Of a stretch of 64,000 bases of DNA, positions 11,523-21,327 are shown one piece after another. The notes beneath the pieces were generated by a model. It searched no databases. It had not been told where the DNA came from and was given only the letters and a program-made list of their open reading frames with translations. A program made the position numbers and the translations under genes. The number at the start of each line of letters is the position of its first letter. The first letter of the stretch is position 1. Source of the DNA: Prosthecobacter sp. (GTDB lineage: Bacteria; Verrucomicrobiota; Verrucomicrobiia; Verrucomicrobiales; Verrucomicrobiaceae); NCBI RefSeq assembly GCF_034366625.1, contig NZ_JAXMIH010000023.1:434001-498000 (forward strand). Direction: 5' to 3'.

Positions 11523-12096
11523 AGGCAGCGGGCGGCTCGATGTTCTTCGGGTTCTTGTTCAGAATGTCGCCGTAGTGCTTGGTGACGCAATTCGGACAAA
11601 TGCCGTGGGTGAAGCGGGCCTCGGATCGCGAGGCGACGTATTCTTCAATCTGGTGCCAGTTTCCAGTTTCGTCCCGGATGTCTTTGCAAAAGGCGCAGGT
11701 GGGCAGGAGACCCTCGAGCGTGCGGACGCGGGCGCGCAGGGCTTGAGTCTGTTCGGACAGTTTGCCGCACAGGAAGGTGATGATGAACAGGACGGCGAGG
11801 CGCACGCCGGCGTTGATGATGGCCACGGGCAGCGTGTAGGGAATGCCCCAGGCATACTGGATGGAGAATCGAATGACACACAGGATGGCTCCCAGTACCA
11901 AGGCGGTGCGGAGTCCGCAGTTCCACGCCATCAGCGCGACGGGAATCACGAACAGGATGGGAAAGAAGACAATGGGGCCAGCCAGGTAGTCGAAGCAGGA
12001 AACCACCAAGGCGATGGCGAACAGGATCCACTGGTTGTTCCAAGGATGCCGTTCGAAAAAATATTCAGTGGGGGGTGGAGGCGGATGCTCGCTCAT
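11521..12096 (-). CDS. Multi-pass membrane protein with C-terminal CxxC domain
   Basis: The 191-residue protein has about four hydrophobic helices between residues 22 and 110, then a short coiled stretch. The cytosolic tail has the pattern L-E-G-L-L-P-T-C-A-F-C-K-D-I-R, W-x-Q-I-E-E-Y and H-G-I-C-P-N-C. This tail, with two CxxC pairs, is common at the C-terminus of bacterial PAS, response-regulator and sensor proteins (consensus GLLPICAxCKxIRD) and probably binds a metal. The membrane part resembles DUF4118-like sensor modules. No kinase domain is present, so a sensory or scaffold role is only inferred. It converges with katG. Confidence 0.65.
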   Translation of the reverse strand: MSEHPPPPPTEYFFERHPWNNQWILFAIALVVSCFDYLAGPIVFFPILFVIPVALMAWNCGLRTALVLGAILCVIRFSIQYAWGIPYTLPVAIINAGVRLAVLFIITFLCGKLSEQTQALRARVRTLEGLLPTCAFCKDIRDETGNWHQIEEYVASRSEARFTHGICPNCVTKHYGDILNKNPKNIEPPAA

Positions 12097-12190
12097 GGCT
12101 GCAACCCCTTAAGAAGCTGGGAATGAGCGCTGCACAAGCCCTGAATGGCTGACCTGAGGATCGGGTTCGGGCACAGTTCCGCTTCCCGGC

Positions 12191-13570
<1,380 letters not shown>

Positions 13571-13577
13571 GGGCGTG

Positions 13578-15467
13578 TTATTGGATGCGGCGGTTCGTGA
13601 AGGGATAGCTCGTGACAATCTCGGTGATGAGCGTCTGCATGAGGTAGCCATCTTTGGCGATGGTTCCAATCAGGCGGTCCACCACGATCTCGTCGTAGCC
13701 TTCCAGCTTTCGGCACAGAGCGTAGGCCAGAAGTTTCTCGGTCAAATTACGCGCCAGATCGTCCTTTCGTGCGGCGATGATGGTCTTCAGTTCCTTCGGA
13801 GAGGAGAAGCGCTTCCCGCCAGGCAGCTCGCCTGCGGCGTCGATCTTCCCGCCTGTGTCATCCTGATCGCGCCAACGTCCGATGGCGTCGAAGTTTTCGA
13901 GACCGAAGCCGATGGGATCGAGGATCTTATGGCAGTTGGCGCAGACGGCGTTCGTGCGGTGCAGCTCGGTGCGCTGGCGCAGGGTGAGGTTCGCGACTTT
14001 CTTCTGATCCTGCTTTTCCAAAGTAGGCACGTTTGGCGGGGCAGGGGGAACATGTTGTCCCAGCACCTGCTCTAGTACCCACACGCCGCGTTTCACGGGG
14101 CTGGTTCGGTTGGGAAAGGAGGTCGTCGCCAGAATGCCGGGCATGCCGAGGATGCCGCCGCGATTCGCATTCGTTAGCTTCACCTGACGCATGGCTGGTC
14201 CGGTGACGGTTTTTTCCAGGCCGTAAAGCGTGGCCAGGGTGCCGTTGAGGAAGGTGTAATCACTGTCCACGAAGCCGACGACGCTGCGGTTCTCGCGCAC
14301 GATGCTGTCAAAGAACAGCCGCGCTTCTTCATACATCGCCGTGCGCATAACGCTCGTCATCTGCGGGAACTTCGCGGTGTCGAAGGTCTTGTCTTTCAGC
14401 TCTGCCAGTCCCAACCACTGGGCTCCAAAGCCGTCAAACAAGGCTCGCGCACGACGGCCCGCGAGCAAACGCTTCGCCTGCGCTTTGAGTGTCTTCGGTT
14501 CGTGGAGTTCACCGGCATCGGCGAGTTCGGACAGCTCCGCATCGGGCATCGTCGCCCACAGCAGATAGGACAAACGAGATGCGAGTTGATGATCATCGAG
14601 CGGCACGATCTTCTGGCCCGCGTCCGCCTCCTTCGCGGGAGTGATGAAGAGGAACTGTGGGGAGACGAGCACCGCCTTGAGCATCAGGCGCAGCGATTCC
14701 GTGTAGTCGAGTTTGTTGGCGCGACCGAGATCGAAGACACCCAGCAGCGTGTCCACCTCCGCATCCGAGGGCGGGCGGCGATACGCAAGACGGGCCACTG
14801 ATCGGGCGATCTTGCCCGCCTCCGTGCGTAGATCGGCTCCGGGCATGGGCAAATCACCCAACAGACGCTTCTGCACTTCCGTGGACGGTTTTCCCTTCGG
14901 GGCCAGAGTCCGGTTCAGCACTTCATTGGCGATGCCGAGATACTGCTCCGACTGCAGCGGCGAGAGCGAGTTCATGTAGCCCTCGCCCGCCACTTCATCC
15001 GGCAGTTCATTGGCCACTGCTGGATCAACGCCGAAGAGATCATGCAGCGTGTTGCCATACTCCATCTTTGTCAGGCGGCGGATCACAAAGGGGCCGGGAT
15101 CGCGCGCGCTGAGGTATTTGATCTTGGCGATGCTGTCCAGGAAGCCTTGGCGCTCCGTGTCCGTCGGCTGCTTGTCCTCGTCCTCAGGCGGCATGTCATG
15201 CGCGTTCACGTTGGCGAAGGCCTGCGTCCACTTTTCGCTGAACGCCGCGTCGCCGGGCTTCCGCACCGCCACCTCGAAGTTGATCGCGCTCTTCGACTTC
15301 CGGTTCCCGTGGCATTCCACGCAGTAATTCTTCACGAAAGGCTCGACGTGCTGCTTGAAGGACTTTTTCGCATTCGCCAACTGCGCGGATGCTTCTTGGT
15401 CTTCGGCCGTCTGCGCCGGACACGAGTGAGTCAAGGCAAGCGCAAGGCACAGCAGGGACAGTGCCAT
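13578..15467 (-). CDS. DUF1592-type planctomycete cytochrome (DUF1587/1595/1592/1588/1585)
   Basis: The ATG at 15467 gives 629 residues with an N-terminal signal peptide ([12 protein letters not shown]). Haem-binding C-V-E-C-H lies around residue 50, in a PSD1-like cytochrome module. The modules then run in the usual order: DUF1587 ([14 protein letters not shown]), DUF1595 ([13 protein letters not shown]), DUF1592 ([10 protein letters not shown]), DUF1588 ([12 protein letters not shown]) and DUF1585. A second C-A-N-C-H motif precedes [11 protein letters not shown]. It is probably a periplasmic c-type cytochrome working with the following DUF1552 protein; its substrate is unknown. Confidence 0.88.
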   Translation of the reverse strand: MALSLLCLALALTHSCPAQTAEDQEASAQLANAKKSFKQHVEPFVKNYCVECHGNRKSKSAINFEVAVRKPGDAAFSEKWTQAFANVNAHDMPPEDEDKQPTDTERQGFLDSIAKIKYLSARDPGPFVIRRLTKMEYGNTLHDLFGVDPAVANELPDEVAGEGYMNSLSPLQSEQYLGIANEVLNRTLAPKGKPSTEVQKRLLGDLPMPGADLRTEAGKIARSVARLAYRRPPSDAEVDTLLGVFDLGRANKLDYTESLRLMLKAVLVSPQFLFITPAKEADAGQKIVPLDDHQLASRLSYLLWATMPDAELSELADAGELHEPKTLKAQAKRLLAGRRARALFDGFGAQWLGLAELKDKTFDTAKFPQMTSVMRTAMYEEARLFFDSIVRENRSVVGFVDSDYTFLNGTLATLYGLEKTVTGPAMRQVKLTNANRGGILGMPGILATTSFPNRTSPVKRGVWVLEQVLGQHVPPAPPNVPTLEKQDQKKVANLTLRQRTELHRTNAVCANCHKILDPIGFGLENFDAIGRWRDQDDTGGKIDAAGELPGGKRFSSPKELKTIIAARKDDLARNLTEKLLAYALCRKLEGYDEIVVDRLIGTIAKDGYLMQTLITEIVTSYPFTNRRIQ

Positions 15468-15777
15468 CACGCCACAGCGAGGGTTTTGGATTTTGGGATT
15501 TTTGGGCTTCAAACGGGGCTTTATATGACGGGCGATGGGCCGCGGCTCTATCGGCTTTGGAACAAGCCACAGGTCGAAGGCTGTTCGGGTTTGCCGCAGA
15601 GAGGCAGAGAGCCGTGGGGCGGAGTGATTCAGAGCATGGATGCCAAGGCGGCGCGCAACTCCGATTGGGAGTGGATGGGAGCGTGATTCCACTTTCCCAA
15701 CAGGTCGTTGTCGGGAGAATATCCTGCACCCTGCCGCCGCCGTTTTCTGTTCTATTGAAACCGATCTTCCATCCCTC
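15468..15777. other. Divergent intergenic region with 7-nt repeats
   Basis: This 310-nt gap separates the DUF1592 gene (minus) from the AHSA1-like gene (plus). It must hold both promoters, but none is convincing. Just upstream of the DUF1592 start are near-perfect 7-nt repeats TTTTGGA/TTTTGGG (15484-15497). A stretch around 15593-15612 (CCGCAGAGAGGCAGAGA) resembles a short element also seen in inverted form near 6755-6775. No open frame here looks coding. Confidence 0.4.
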
Positions 15778-16236
15778 ATGAACACCGACACCCACACCAT
15801 CCGTCTTCACCGCGTCCTCCGTGCCAAACCGGAGCGCGTCTATCGCGCCTTCCTGGATGCCGACGCCAAGGCCAAATGGCTGCCGCCCCACGGCTTCACC
15901 GGCAAGGTGCATCATCTCGACGCCCGGGTTGGCGGCACTTACCGGATGTCGTTCACGAATTTTACCACCGGATCGAGCCATTTCTTCGGCGGCACGTACA
16001 CCGAACTCACGCCGTACACGCGCATTTGCTACACCGACACGTTCGAGGACCCAAATCTGCCTGGAGAAATGCACATCACGGTGGTGCTGAAGGAAGTCTT
16101 CTGCGGCACCGACCTGCACATCACGCAGGAAGGCGTGCCCGCCGTGATTCCGGCTTCGGCCTGCTACATGGGCTGGCACGATTCATTGACCCTTCTCGCT
16201 CAGCTCGTCGAGCCCGAGATCCCCGACCAGCCCTGA
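15778..16236 (+). CDS. AHSA1/SRPBCC domain protein
   Basis: The 152-residue protein has the START-like SRPBCC pattern. An early [14 protein letters not shown] strand-helix is followed by [24 protein letters not shown] and a C-terminal helix with G-W-x-x-S-L-x-x-L-A-Q-L-V. This is the AHSA1 (activator of Hsp90 ATPase homology) subfamily, which binds small hydrophobic ligands; many members have no known ligand. The ATG at 15778 is preferred because the conserved N-terminal strand begins right after it. It stands alone between the divergent DUF1592 gene and hrpB. Confidence 0.85.
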   Translation: MNTDTHTIRLHRVLRAKPERVYRAFLDADAKAKWLPPHGFTGKVHHLDARVGGTYRMSFTNFTTGSSHFFGGTYTELTPYTRICYTDTFEDPNLPGEMHITVVLKEVFCGTDLHITQEGVPAVIPASACYMGWHDSLTLLAQLVEPEIPDQP

Positions 16237-16365
16237 GCATCAATCGATGCTTCCATTTCCAAGCACCACTTGGGAACGAGGGGAGGGTGTGCTGCGTTAG
16301 TCGTTGCGGCCGAGCTTCGCGTTCGCATTCCACCGCGCTGAGTCCTAGCATGTGTGCCCCACTTC

Positions 16366-18888
16366 ATGCCTGCCTCCACCGCGCTTCCCATTTGGAAAAT
16401 CCACGCTGAGATCCTGCGCACATTGCAGGACGGCAATCGTTTGGTGCTCGTCGCGCCTACGGGATCGGGAAAGACGACGCAGGTGCCGCAGATGCTGCTG
16501 GATGCGGGGATCGCGGGGGAGAAGATGATCGTGGTGCTGCAACCTCGGCGGGTGGCGGCTCGCACGGTGGCGACGCGGGTGGCTTGGGAGCGTGAGGGGA
16601 AGCTGGGGGCGGAGGTGGGGTATCAGATTCGGTTTGATGATCACACGAGCGTCGGCACGCGCATCTGTTTTGTCACGGAGGGCATCCTGCTGCGCTGGCT
16701 TCAGGATGATCGCTCGCTGTCGAAGATCGGTGCCGTGGTGTTCGATGAGTTCCATGAGCGGAATCTTCTCAGCGATGTGGCGCTGGCGTTGGTGAAGCAT
16801 TTGCAGCAGACGCAGCGGCCGGATTTGGCGATGGTGGTGATGTCGGCGACGCTCGATGCGGAGCCGGTGGCGGCGTATTTGGATCAATGCCCGATCCTTG
16901 TCTCCGAGGGGCAAAGTTATCCGGTGGAGGTGGGCTATCTTTCGATGCCGGATCCGCGCCCGATCACCGTGCAGGCGGCGGAGGCGGTGGAACGCATCCT
17001 TCAAGACGAAGACCCCGGCGACATCCTCATTTTCATGCCGGGGCGTGGCGAGATCCATGGCACGCTGGATGCTTTGCGCGGCCTGAGAACGCGGGAGCGT
17101 GTGGCTTGCATCCCGTTGCATGGCGAACTGGAACCGCAGGAGCAGGACCGCGCTTTTGCGCCGAACTCGCTGCGCAAAGTGATCGTCGCCACCAACGTCG
17201 CGGAGACCAGCATCACCATCGACGGCATTCGTCATGTCGTGGACAGCGGCGTGGCTCGCGTGGCTCGTTATGATGCGGAGCGCGGCATCGGCACGCTGTT
17301 GCTGGAGCCGATCAGCTGCGCCAGTGCGGATCAGCGCAAAGGCCGCGCAGGTCGCACTGCGCCGGGCACCTGTCATCGCTTGTGGACGGTGATCGGGCAC
17401 AAGGACCGCGAGGAACGGAACACGCCGGAGATTCAGCGCAGCGACCTCGCCGAGGTCGTGCTGCTGCTGCACTCGCTGGGCATCCGCGAGGCCGCTGCGT
17501 TTGACTGGCTGGACAAACCCGATCCGCAGGCCGTGGTGCGAGCCGAGCGCCTGCTCACTATGCTCGGCGCTTTGCTCGATGCAGACCTCACGCCCATCGG
17601 TCGCCAAATGCTGCGCCTGCCCATGCATCCGCGCTACTCGCGCATGCTCATCGAGGCCAGCCAGCGCGGCTGCGTGCCCGATGCCGCCTTGTGCGCCGCT
17701 TTGGTGAGTGGTCGCGACTTGCTCGCCCGACTGGATCGCGATGATGCGCAAACCAAGGCCGCGCGCGAGATGTTCGAGGAAAGCGCGGACTCCGATTTCA
17801 TCACGCTGATGCGAGCCTACGACTTCGCCAAAGCGAACGGCTTTAGCTTTGATCGCTGCCGCAGTTACGGCATCAACGCCCAAGTCGCCCGCCAGGTGGA
17901 GCAGACGTTTCAGCAAATCATGCACGCGGTGAAGCAGTCGCTTCCTGGTCATGATGCCAAGGCGACATCAAGCGATGCGCTGCTGCGTTGCCTCATGGCC
18001 GGCTTCGTTGATCAACTCGCCAAACGCCGCGCTCCCGGCAAACCCGAGTGCGATCTCACCGATCAACGCCAAGGCCAGCTCGTGCGCGAAAGCGTGGTGA
18101 CCGACGCCACCTATATCGTCGCTGCCAATCTGCGCGAAACGCCGTCGCGCCAGACGCTGCTCAGCCTCGCCACCGCCGTGCAGCCTGCGTGGATCGCCGA
18201 GATGTTTCCCCAGCATCTCAGCACCACCGTGGAGCACCTCTTTGATGCCCAAAACAAGCGCGTCGCCGCCATGAAGCTCGTGCGCTATCGCGATCTCGTC
18301 ATCGAGCAAAAAGCCCAGCAGCGCGACCTCGATCCCATCGCCAGCGGACGCTGCCTCGCCGAAGCCCACCGCGCCGGAGCCTTCGATTTGCCGCTCATGG
18401 ATCATCGGCTGAAACAGTTCATCGCCCGCGTGAACCTCGTCCACGCCACCCTGCCCGAACTGGAGTTCGCCCCCTTCGATGAAGCCGCCATCACCACCTG
18501 CCTCGCCCGAGCCTTTACCAGCCTCTCCCTCGCCAAAGAAGCCCAAGCCGCGCCCCTCATCCCCGCCTTCCATCAGCATCTAGACAAAGGCCAAGTCAGT
18601 TGGCTCGATGAGTTAGCGCCCCTCACCACCCCCTGGCCCAGCGGCGGCACGATCAAGCTCAGCTACGTCAACGACGCTCCCGAAGCTCAGGTAAAACTCC
18701 AGGAATGCTTCGCGCTCACAGCACACCCGACGCTTTGCGAAGGAAGGCTGCCTGTGCAACTCCAGCTCTGCACGCCTGATGGTAAACGCCTCGCCATCAC
18801 AAGTGATTGGCCGGGTTTCGTGGCACGCGAATGGCCGAAGCATCGACAGGCGGTGGCGAAGAAGTTTCCAGGGGTTTTGTGGAGGTAG
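16366..18888 (+). CDS. hrpB: ATP-dependent RNA helicase HrpB
   Basis: This DEAH-family helicase is about 840 residues, the usual length for HrpB. Walker A G-S-G-K-T-T lies at residues 33-38 and the DEAH-like box D-E-F-H at about 127-130, followed by M-S-A-T-L and the second RecA domain motifs T-N-V-A-E-T-S-I-T-I and Q-R-K-G-R-A-G-R. The HA2-like region and the HrpB-specific C-terminus (ending W-R-E/W-P-K-H-R) are present. A GTG at 16354 would add four residues; the ATG at 16366 is preferred. HrpB homologues are linked to RNA metabolism, but their essential role in most bacteria is unclear. Confidence 0.93.
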   Translation: MPASTALPIWKIHAEILRTLQDGNRLVLVAPTGSGKTTQVPQMLLDAGIAGEKMIVVLQPRRVAARTVATRVAWEREGKLGAEVGYQIRFDDHTSVGTRICFVTEGILLRWLQDDRSLSKIGAVVFDEFHERNLLSDVALALVKHLQQTQRPDLAMVVMSATLDAEPVAAYLDQCPILVSEGQSYPVEVGYLSMPDPRPITVQAAEAVERILQDEDPGDILIFMPGRGEIHGTLDALRGLRTRERVACIPLHGELEPQEQDRAFAPNSLRKVIVATNVAETSITIDGIRHVVDSGVARVARYDAERGIGTLLLEPISCASADQRKGRAGRTAPGTCHRLWTVIGHKDREERNTPEIQRSDLAEVVLLLHSLGIREAAAFDWLDKPDPQAVVRAERLLTMLGALLDADLTPIGRQMLRLPMHPRYSRMLIEASQRGCVPDAALCAALVSGRDLLARLDRDDAQTKAAREMFEESADSDFITLMRAYDFAKANGFSFDRCRSYGINAQVARQVEQTFQQIMHAVKQSLPGHDAKATSSDALLRCLMAGFVDQLAKRRAPGKPECDLTDQRQGQLVRESVVTDATYIVAANLRETPSRQTLLSLATAVQPAWIAEMFPQHLSTTVEHLFDAQNKRVAAMKLVRYRDLVIEQKAQQRDLDPIASGRCLAEAHRAGAFDLPLMDHRLKQFIARVNLVHATLPELEFAPFDEAAITTCLARAFTSLSLAKEAQAAPLIPAFHQHLDKGQVSWLDELAPLTTPWPSGGTIKLSYVNDAPEAQVKLQECFALTAHPTLCEGRLPVQLQLCTPDGKRLAITSDWPGFVAREWPKHRQAVAKKFPGVLWR

Positions 18889-18898
18889 CGAAGCCCCC

Positions 18899-19657
18899 TT
18901 ACAGCCGACGAAGACGCTCCAACTCTTGCTTCAGAGGTTGCCAATAGACGAGGTCTTCGAGTCGTTCCTGACGCTCCTCGTCTTCCAGAGACAGGGTGAG
19001 TGCGGGGACATCATCGGTGATAGCGTGTTGGATCAAAGCACGGGATGTGACTGCATCTTGGGCGAGGAGAGGATGCGCCTGGGCGAGATCACGCAGCAGT
19101 TCTGGCGTGCGGAGTTCTTGGAACCAGAAGGTGAGCTGCTCAGGACTCGGATCGGCTTGATTGGCAAAGTAGTTGGCTTCCACAAGGCGACGGATCATCG
19201 GCCAGTCCTTGTCTCGCTGGGTTTTTTTGGCCTGCACGAGATCGCCCAAGGAAAGGAGATCGCACAGAGTGCCGTCGTCCATCACCAGCGTGGTGCGACG
19301 TTCCCAGAGCGTGGGAAAGTCCGTCACGCCTCTCATGCGGGACATCACGTCCACCCTCATGCCAGCGGCTTCGGGGTGGCGGCAGCGGAAATGAACAGCG
19401 TGGCCGGCATTGAGGTGCTGGAGCAGGAAAGGCGGCACGGCGATGACCTCGGCTTCGAGGGCTTGCATGGCCTTCGTGAGCCGTTCGGCGTTTTCCTCAC
19501 TGGCGAGGATCGCCAGATCGGTATCGCGGCTAAACTCCGCTGCGCCGTATAACACGCAGGCCTGGCCGCCCATGAGCAGGCACTGGACCTGGTGCTCGCG
19601 CATCGAAGAAAGGACTTTGCGTATCGGGTTCGGGATCAAGGGAGCCTCCAAGTGCAA
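18899..19657 (-). CDS. Nucleotidyltransferase-fold protein (toxin-like)
   Basis: Residues 27-50 carry the nucleotidyltransferase signature: a beta strand, G-G-Q-A-C-V-L-Y-G, then S-R-D-T-D-L, with Asp45 and Asp47 as likely metal ligands and a later R-V-D-V strand. Distant similarity is to AbiEii/MNT-type nucleotidyltransferases. The rest is helical and ends in a basic R-L-R-R-L. The start could be ATG 19657 or 19603; the catalytic strand excludes later starts. Its 5' end overlaps the small gene at 19530-19760 in another frame. A toxin-antitoxin-like or substrate-modifying role is inferred, and the substrate is unknown. Confidence 0.7.
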   Translation of the reverse strand: MHLEAPLIPNPIRKVLSSMREHQVQCLLMGGQACVLYGAAEFSRDTDLAILASEENAERLTKAMQALEAEVIAVPPFLLQHLNAGHAVHFRCRHPEAAGMRVDVMSRMRGVTDFPTLWERRTTLVMDDGTLCDLLSLGDLVQAKKTQRDKDWPMIRRLVEANYFANQADPSPEQLTFWFQELRTPELLRDLAQAHPLLAQDAVTSRALIQHAITDDVPALTLSLEDEERQERLEDLVYWQPLKQELERLRRL

Positions 19658-19760
19658 GGTAAGTCTGCCAGAGACGCGAGGTCTCTGTCCAGCGTTGAGC
19701 CGGAGTCAGCCGATACCACTCGGCCCACTCCTCGCCCACCAGTTCTTCTGCGCTGATCAT
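19530..19760 (-). CDS. Small protein overlapping the nucleotidyltransferase gene
   Basis: This is a 76-residue frame with M-I-S-A-E-E-L, L-T-P-A-Q-R-W, L-W-Q-T-Y-L-A-L-G-G-S-L-D-P-E-P-D-T-Q-S-P-F and a basic R-V-I-R-R-S-G-V end. The compact acidic-then-basic layout and the position directly before a nucleotidyltransferase suggest a partner or antitoxin-like protein. Its last 42 codons are read in another frame by the next gene. Its own reading frame looks constrained (no low-complexity sequence, conserved-looking motifs), but only comparison with homologues can prove it is translated. Confidence 0.6.
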   Translation of the reverse strand: MISAEELVGEEWAEWYRLTPAQRWTETSRLWQTYLALGGSLDPEPDTQSPFFDARAPGPVPAHGRPGLRVIRRSGV

Positions 19761-19799
19761 GGCGGGGAGTTTAGGCGTCCGCTCCAGTTCTTCAAGCCG

Positions 19800-19930
19800 T
19801 CACTTGGCGGGTGCCGCGTTCCAGATCTTGAGATCGTCGAAGAAGCCGTTCTTGCCCATGCAGCCGAATTCGACCTTGGACTTGGTCGGGTGTCCACATG
19901 CCAGAGTTTCAGGTCTTTGGCCGTTACGGT
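19800..19930 (-). pseudogene. 3' remnant of a DUF1080-type gene, frameshifted
   Basis: One frame reads T-V-T-A-K-D-L-K-L-W-H-V-D. A shifted frame then continues T-K-S-K-V-E-F-G-C-M-G-K-N-G-F-F-D-D-L-K-I-W-N to a stop at 19800. Both pieces fit the C-terminal beta strands of a DUF1080/LamG-like protein, so this is the tail of a gene carrying a frameshift. The rest of the gene is missing: the DUF4062 gene begins its 3' end exactly where the remnant starts, and the stop codon of that gene lies inside the remnant. Confidence 0.65.
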
Positions 19931-21081
19931 TTCGATTCCTGCCCGCCATCCTTTTCAGATTTCCTGCCCTTAATTTCACGCTCTCGCTCCGCTCGCATTT
20001 CGCGAAGCCTCCTGTCGCGCATTTCATGAATCCGTCCGTGATGGAATTCGAAATCCCCCAAGTCCTTCTTTTCAAAAGGCTTCAGTCCTAGCGCTATCCT
20101 CACATTGTTAACGTCGTTTTGTGAGGAGATGAGCATGTCCTTGGCTGCACCGCACGCCTCGCCATTCATACATTTGTCAAGACGTCCAAAAAGGTCGTCA
20201 AAGTCTGTGGCATCTGAAAAAGCCTGAAACACAGCGTCAGCATTTGCGCTGTGGTCATCGATCATATGAGTCAATCCATTCACACTCCGAAGCAACGATT
20301 GCCTTTGACGAGCATGGAGTTCCTTATCGACGTTGCTGATAATTGTCTCCGATTCAGTTTTTGCCACATTTCGGACAATCTGTTCGGAATAAGTTTTTAA
20401 CGCATTTACAACACTCGTGAGCGAATCCATCTGAGCCTTGAGTTGTCCGACATTAACATCATCCCGGCGCTTCGAGATAAAATGTGCCAGTAATCCTGCC
20501 CACTGGTCACGAAGCCACGACGTGATGTCGTCTGCGGTTGCGAAATCTTTGACCAAGTTATTTCTCGATTGAGAGAAAACATCATCCAGTAGGAGAAATA
20601 CATTGGTGCTGTCAACATGAGCCCAGTTAAGTTCAACATTCCGATTCTTCTTGTAGGTTTCGTATTCTGCCAAAACGCCTTTTTCGACGAAAATGTAAAT
20701 TGGTATATCAAGCTCACGAGCGGTTTGATACTCCTTGCTTGTGACTGAGTTGTAGAAAGCATACTTCCTATCTTTGTCCGCCTGCTTGGGCTTCTGTTTC
20801 TCTAAAGCAGCAGCGCTTTCCGTCCTTGGAGCAGCGCTCTTGGCTCGTTCTTCGGATGTGCCGCTTCCGTAACGTCCACCAATGATCAATACAAGAACGT
20901 GGCAAAGACCAATCTCACGATAGCAAGACTCATCCAACGGCGCGTCATGGGAAAATGGGACATCTCCACTTTCAAAAACTGACGCCTCATATCCGAGCGA
21001 TTCCACGAACTGCTCCACACTTCGGCGGATATACTTTAGATCGTAGTAGGTGGAGCTAATGAAGATGCGTGGTTTCGCCAT
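19924..21081 (-). CDS. DUF4062 domain protein (possible defence effector)
   Basis: The 385-residue protein opens with R-I-F-I-S-S-T-Y-Y-D-L at residues 5-15 and V-L-I-I-G-G-R-Y-G at about 63-71. These are the hallmarks of DUF4062, a Rossmann-like domain related to TIR/SLOG-type nucleotide or ligand sensors. The rest is helical, with a long coiled region around residues 205-260 and a Lys/Arg/Glu-rich tail. The gene is visibly richer in A+T than its neighbours and abuts a truncated gene, both signs of transfer. DUF4062 modules often sit in multidomain antiviral or NTPase proteins; here the protein appears to act alone. Its function is unproven. Confidence 0.75.
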   Translation of the reverse strand: MAKPRIFISSTYYDLKYIRRSVEQFVESLGYEASVFESGDVPFSHDAPLDESCYREIGLCHVLVLIIGGRYGSGTSEERAKSAAPRTESAAALEKQKPKQADKDRKYAFYNSVTSKEYQTARELDIPIYIFVEKGVLAEYETYKKNRNVELNWAHVDSTNVFLLLDDVFSQSRNNLVKDFATADDITSWLRDQWAGLLAHFISKRRDDVNVGQLKAQMDSLTSVVNALKTYSEQIVRNVAKTESETIISNVDKELHARQRQSLLRSVNGLTHMIDDHSANADAVFQAFSDATDFDDLFGRLDKCMNGEACGAAKDMLISSQNDVNNVRIALGLKPFEKKDLGDFEFHHGRIHEMRDRRLREMRAEREREIKGRKSEKDGGQESKP

Positions 21082-21327
21082 ACAGTGATATTGGTTGCTA
21101 GAGTTAACAGCGATGTCTCATCGATAGAAATCTTGTTTGTCTGCTATGCATTCGTGCAAACTTTCGATCCCGCTTCGACAGGCTCCTTTGACCTCGCCGG
21201 CATCCCAGGCTGAAGCGCCTCCGCATTGAGGTTGGCTTGTCTGTCAGTCCCACAGGATCGGAAGGGTTTTCTCGTAAGCTTCATGGGCAAGTGGTGGATG
21301 GGAGTGGTTCGTTTGGCAAGCTTCACA
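21082..21327. other. Intergenic region with no recognisable gene
   Basis: 246 nt between DUF4062 and DUF1016. Short open frames on both strands show no recognisable domain. Composition changes from A+T-rich near the DUF4062 start to G+C-rich towards 21200, consistent with the edge of an acquired segment. Confidence 0.4.

Noticed and set aside
16345-17952. A 535-codon open frame opposite hrpB
   Set aside because: Antisense to conserved helicase motifs with His/Arg-rich low-quality composition and no domain.
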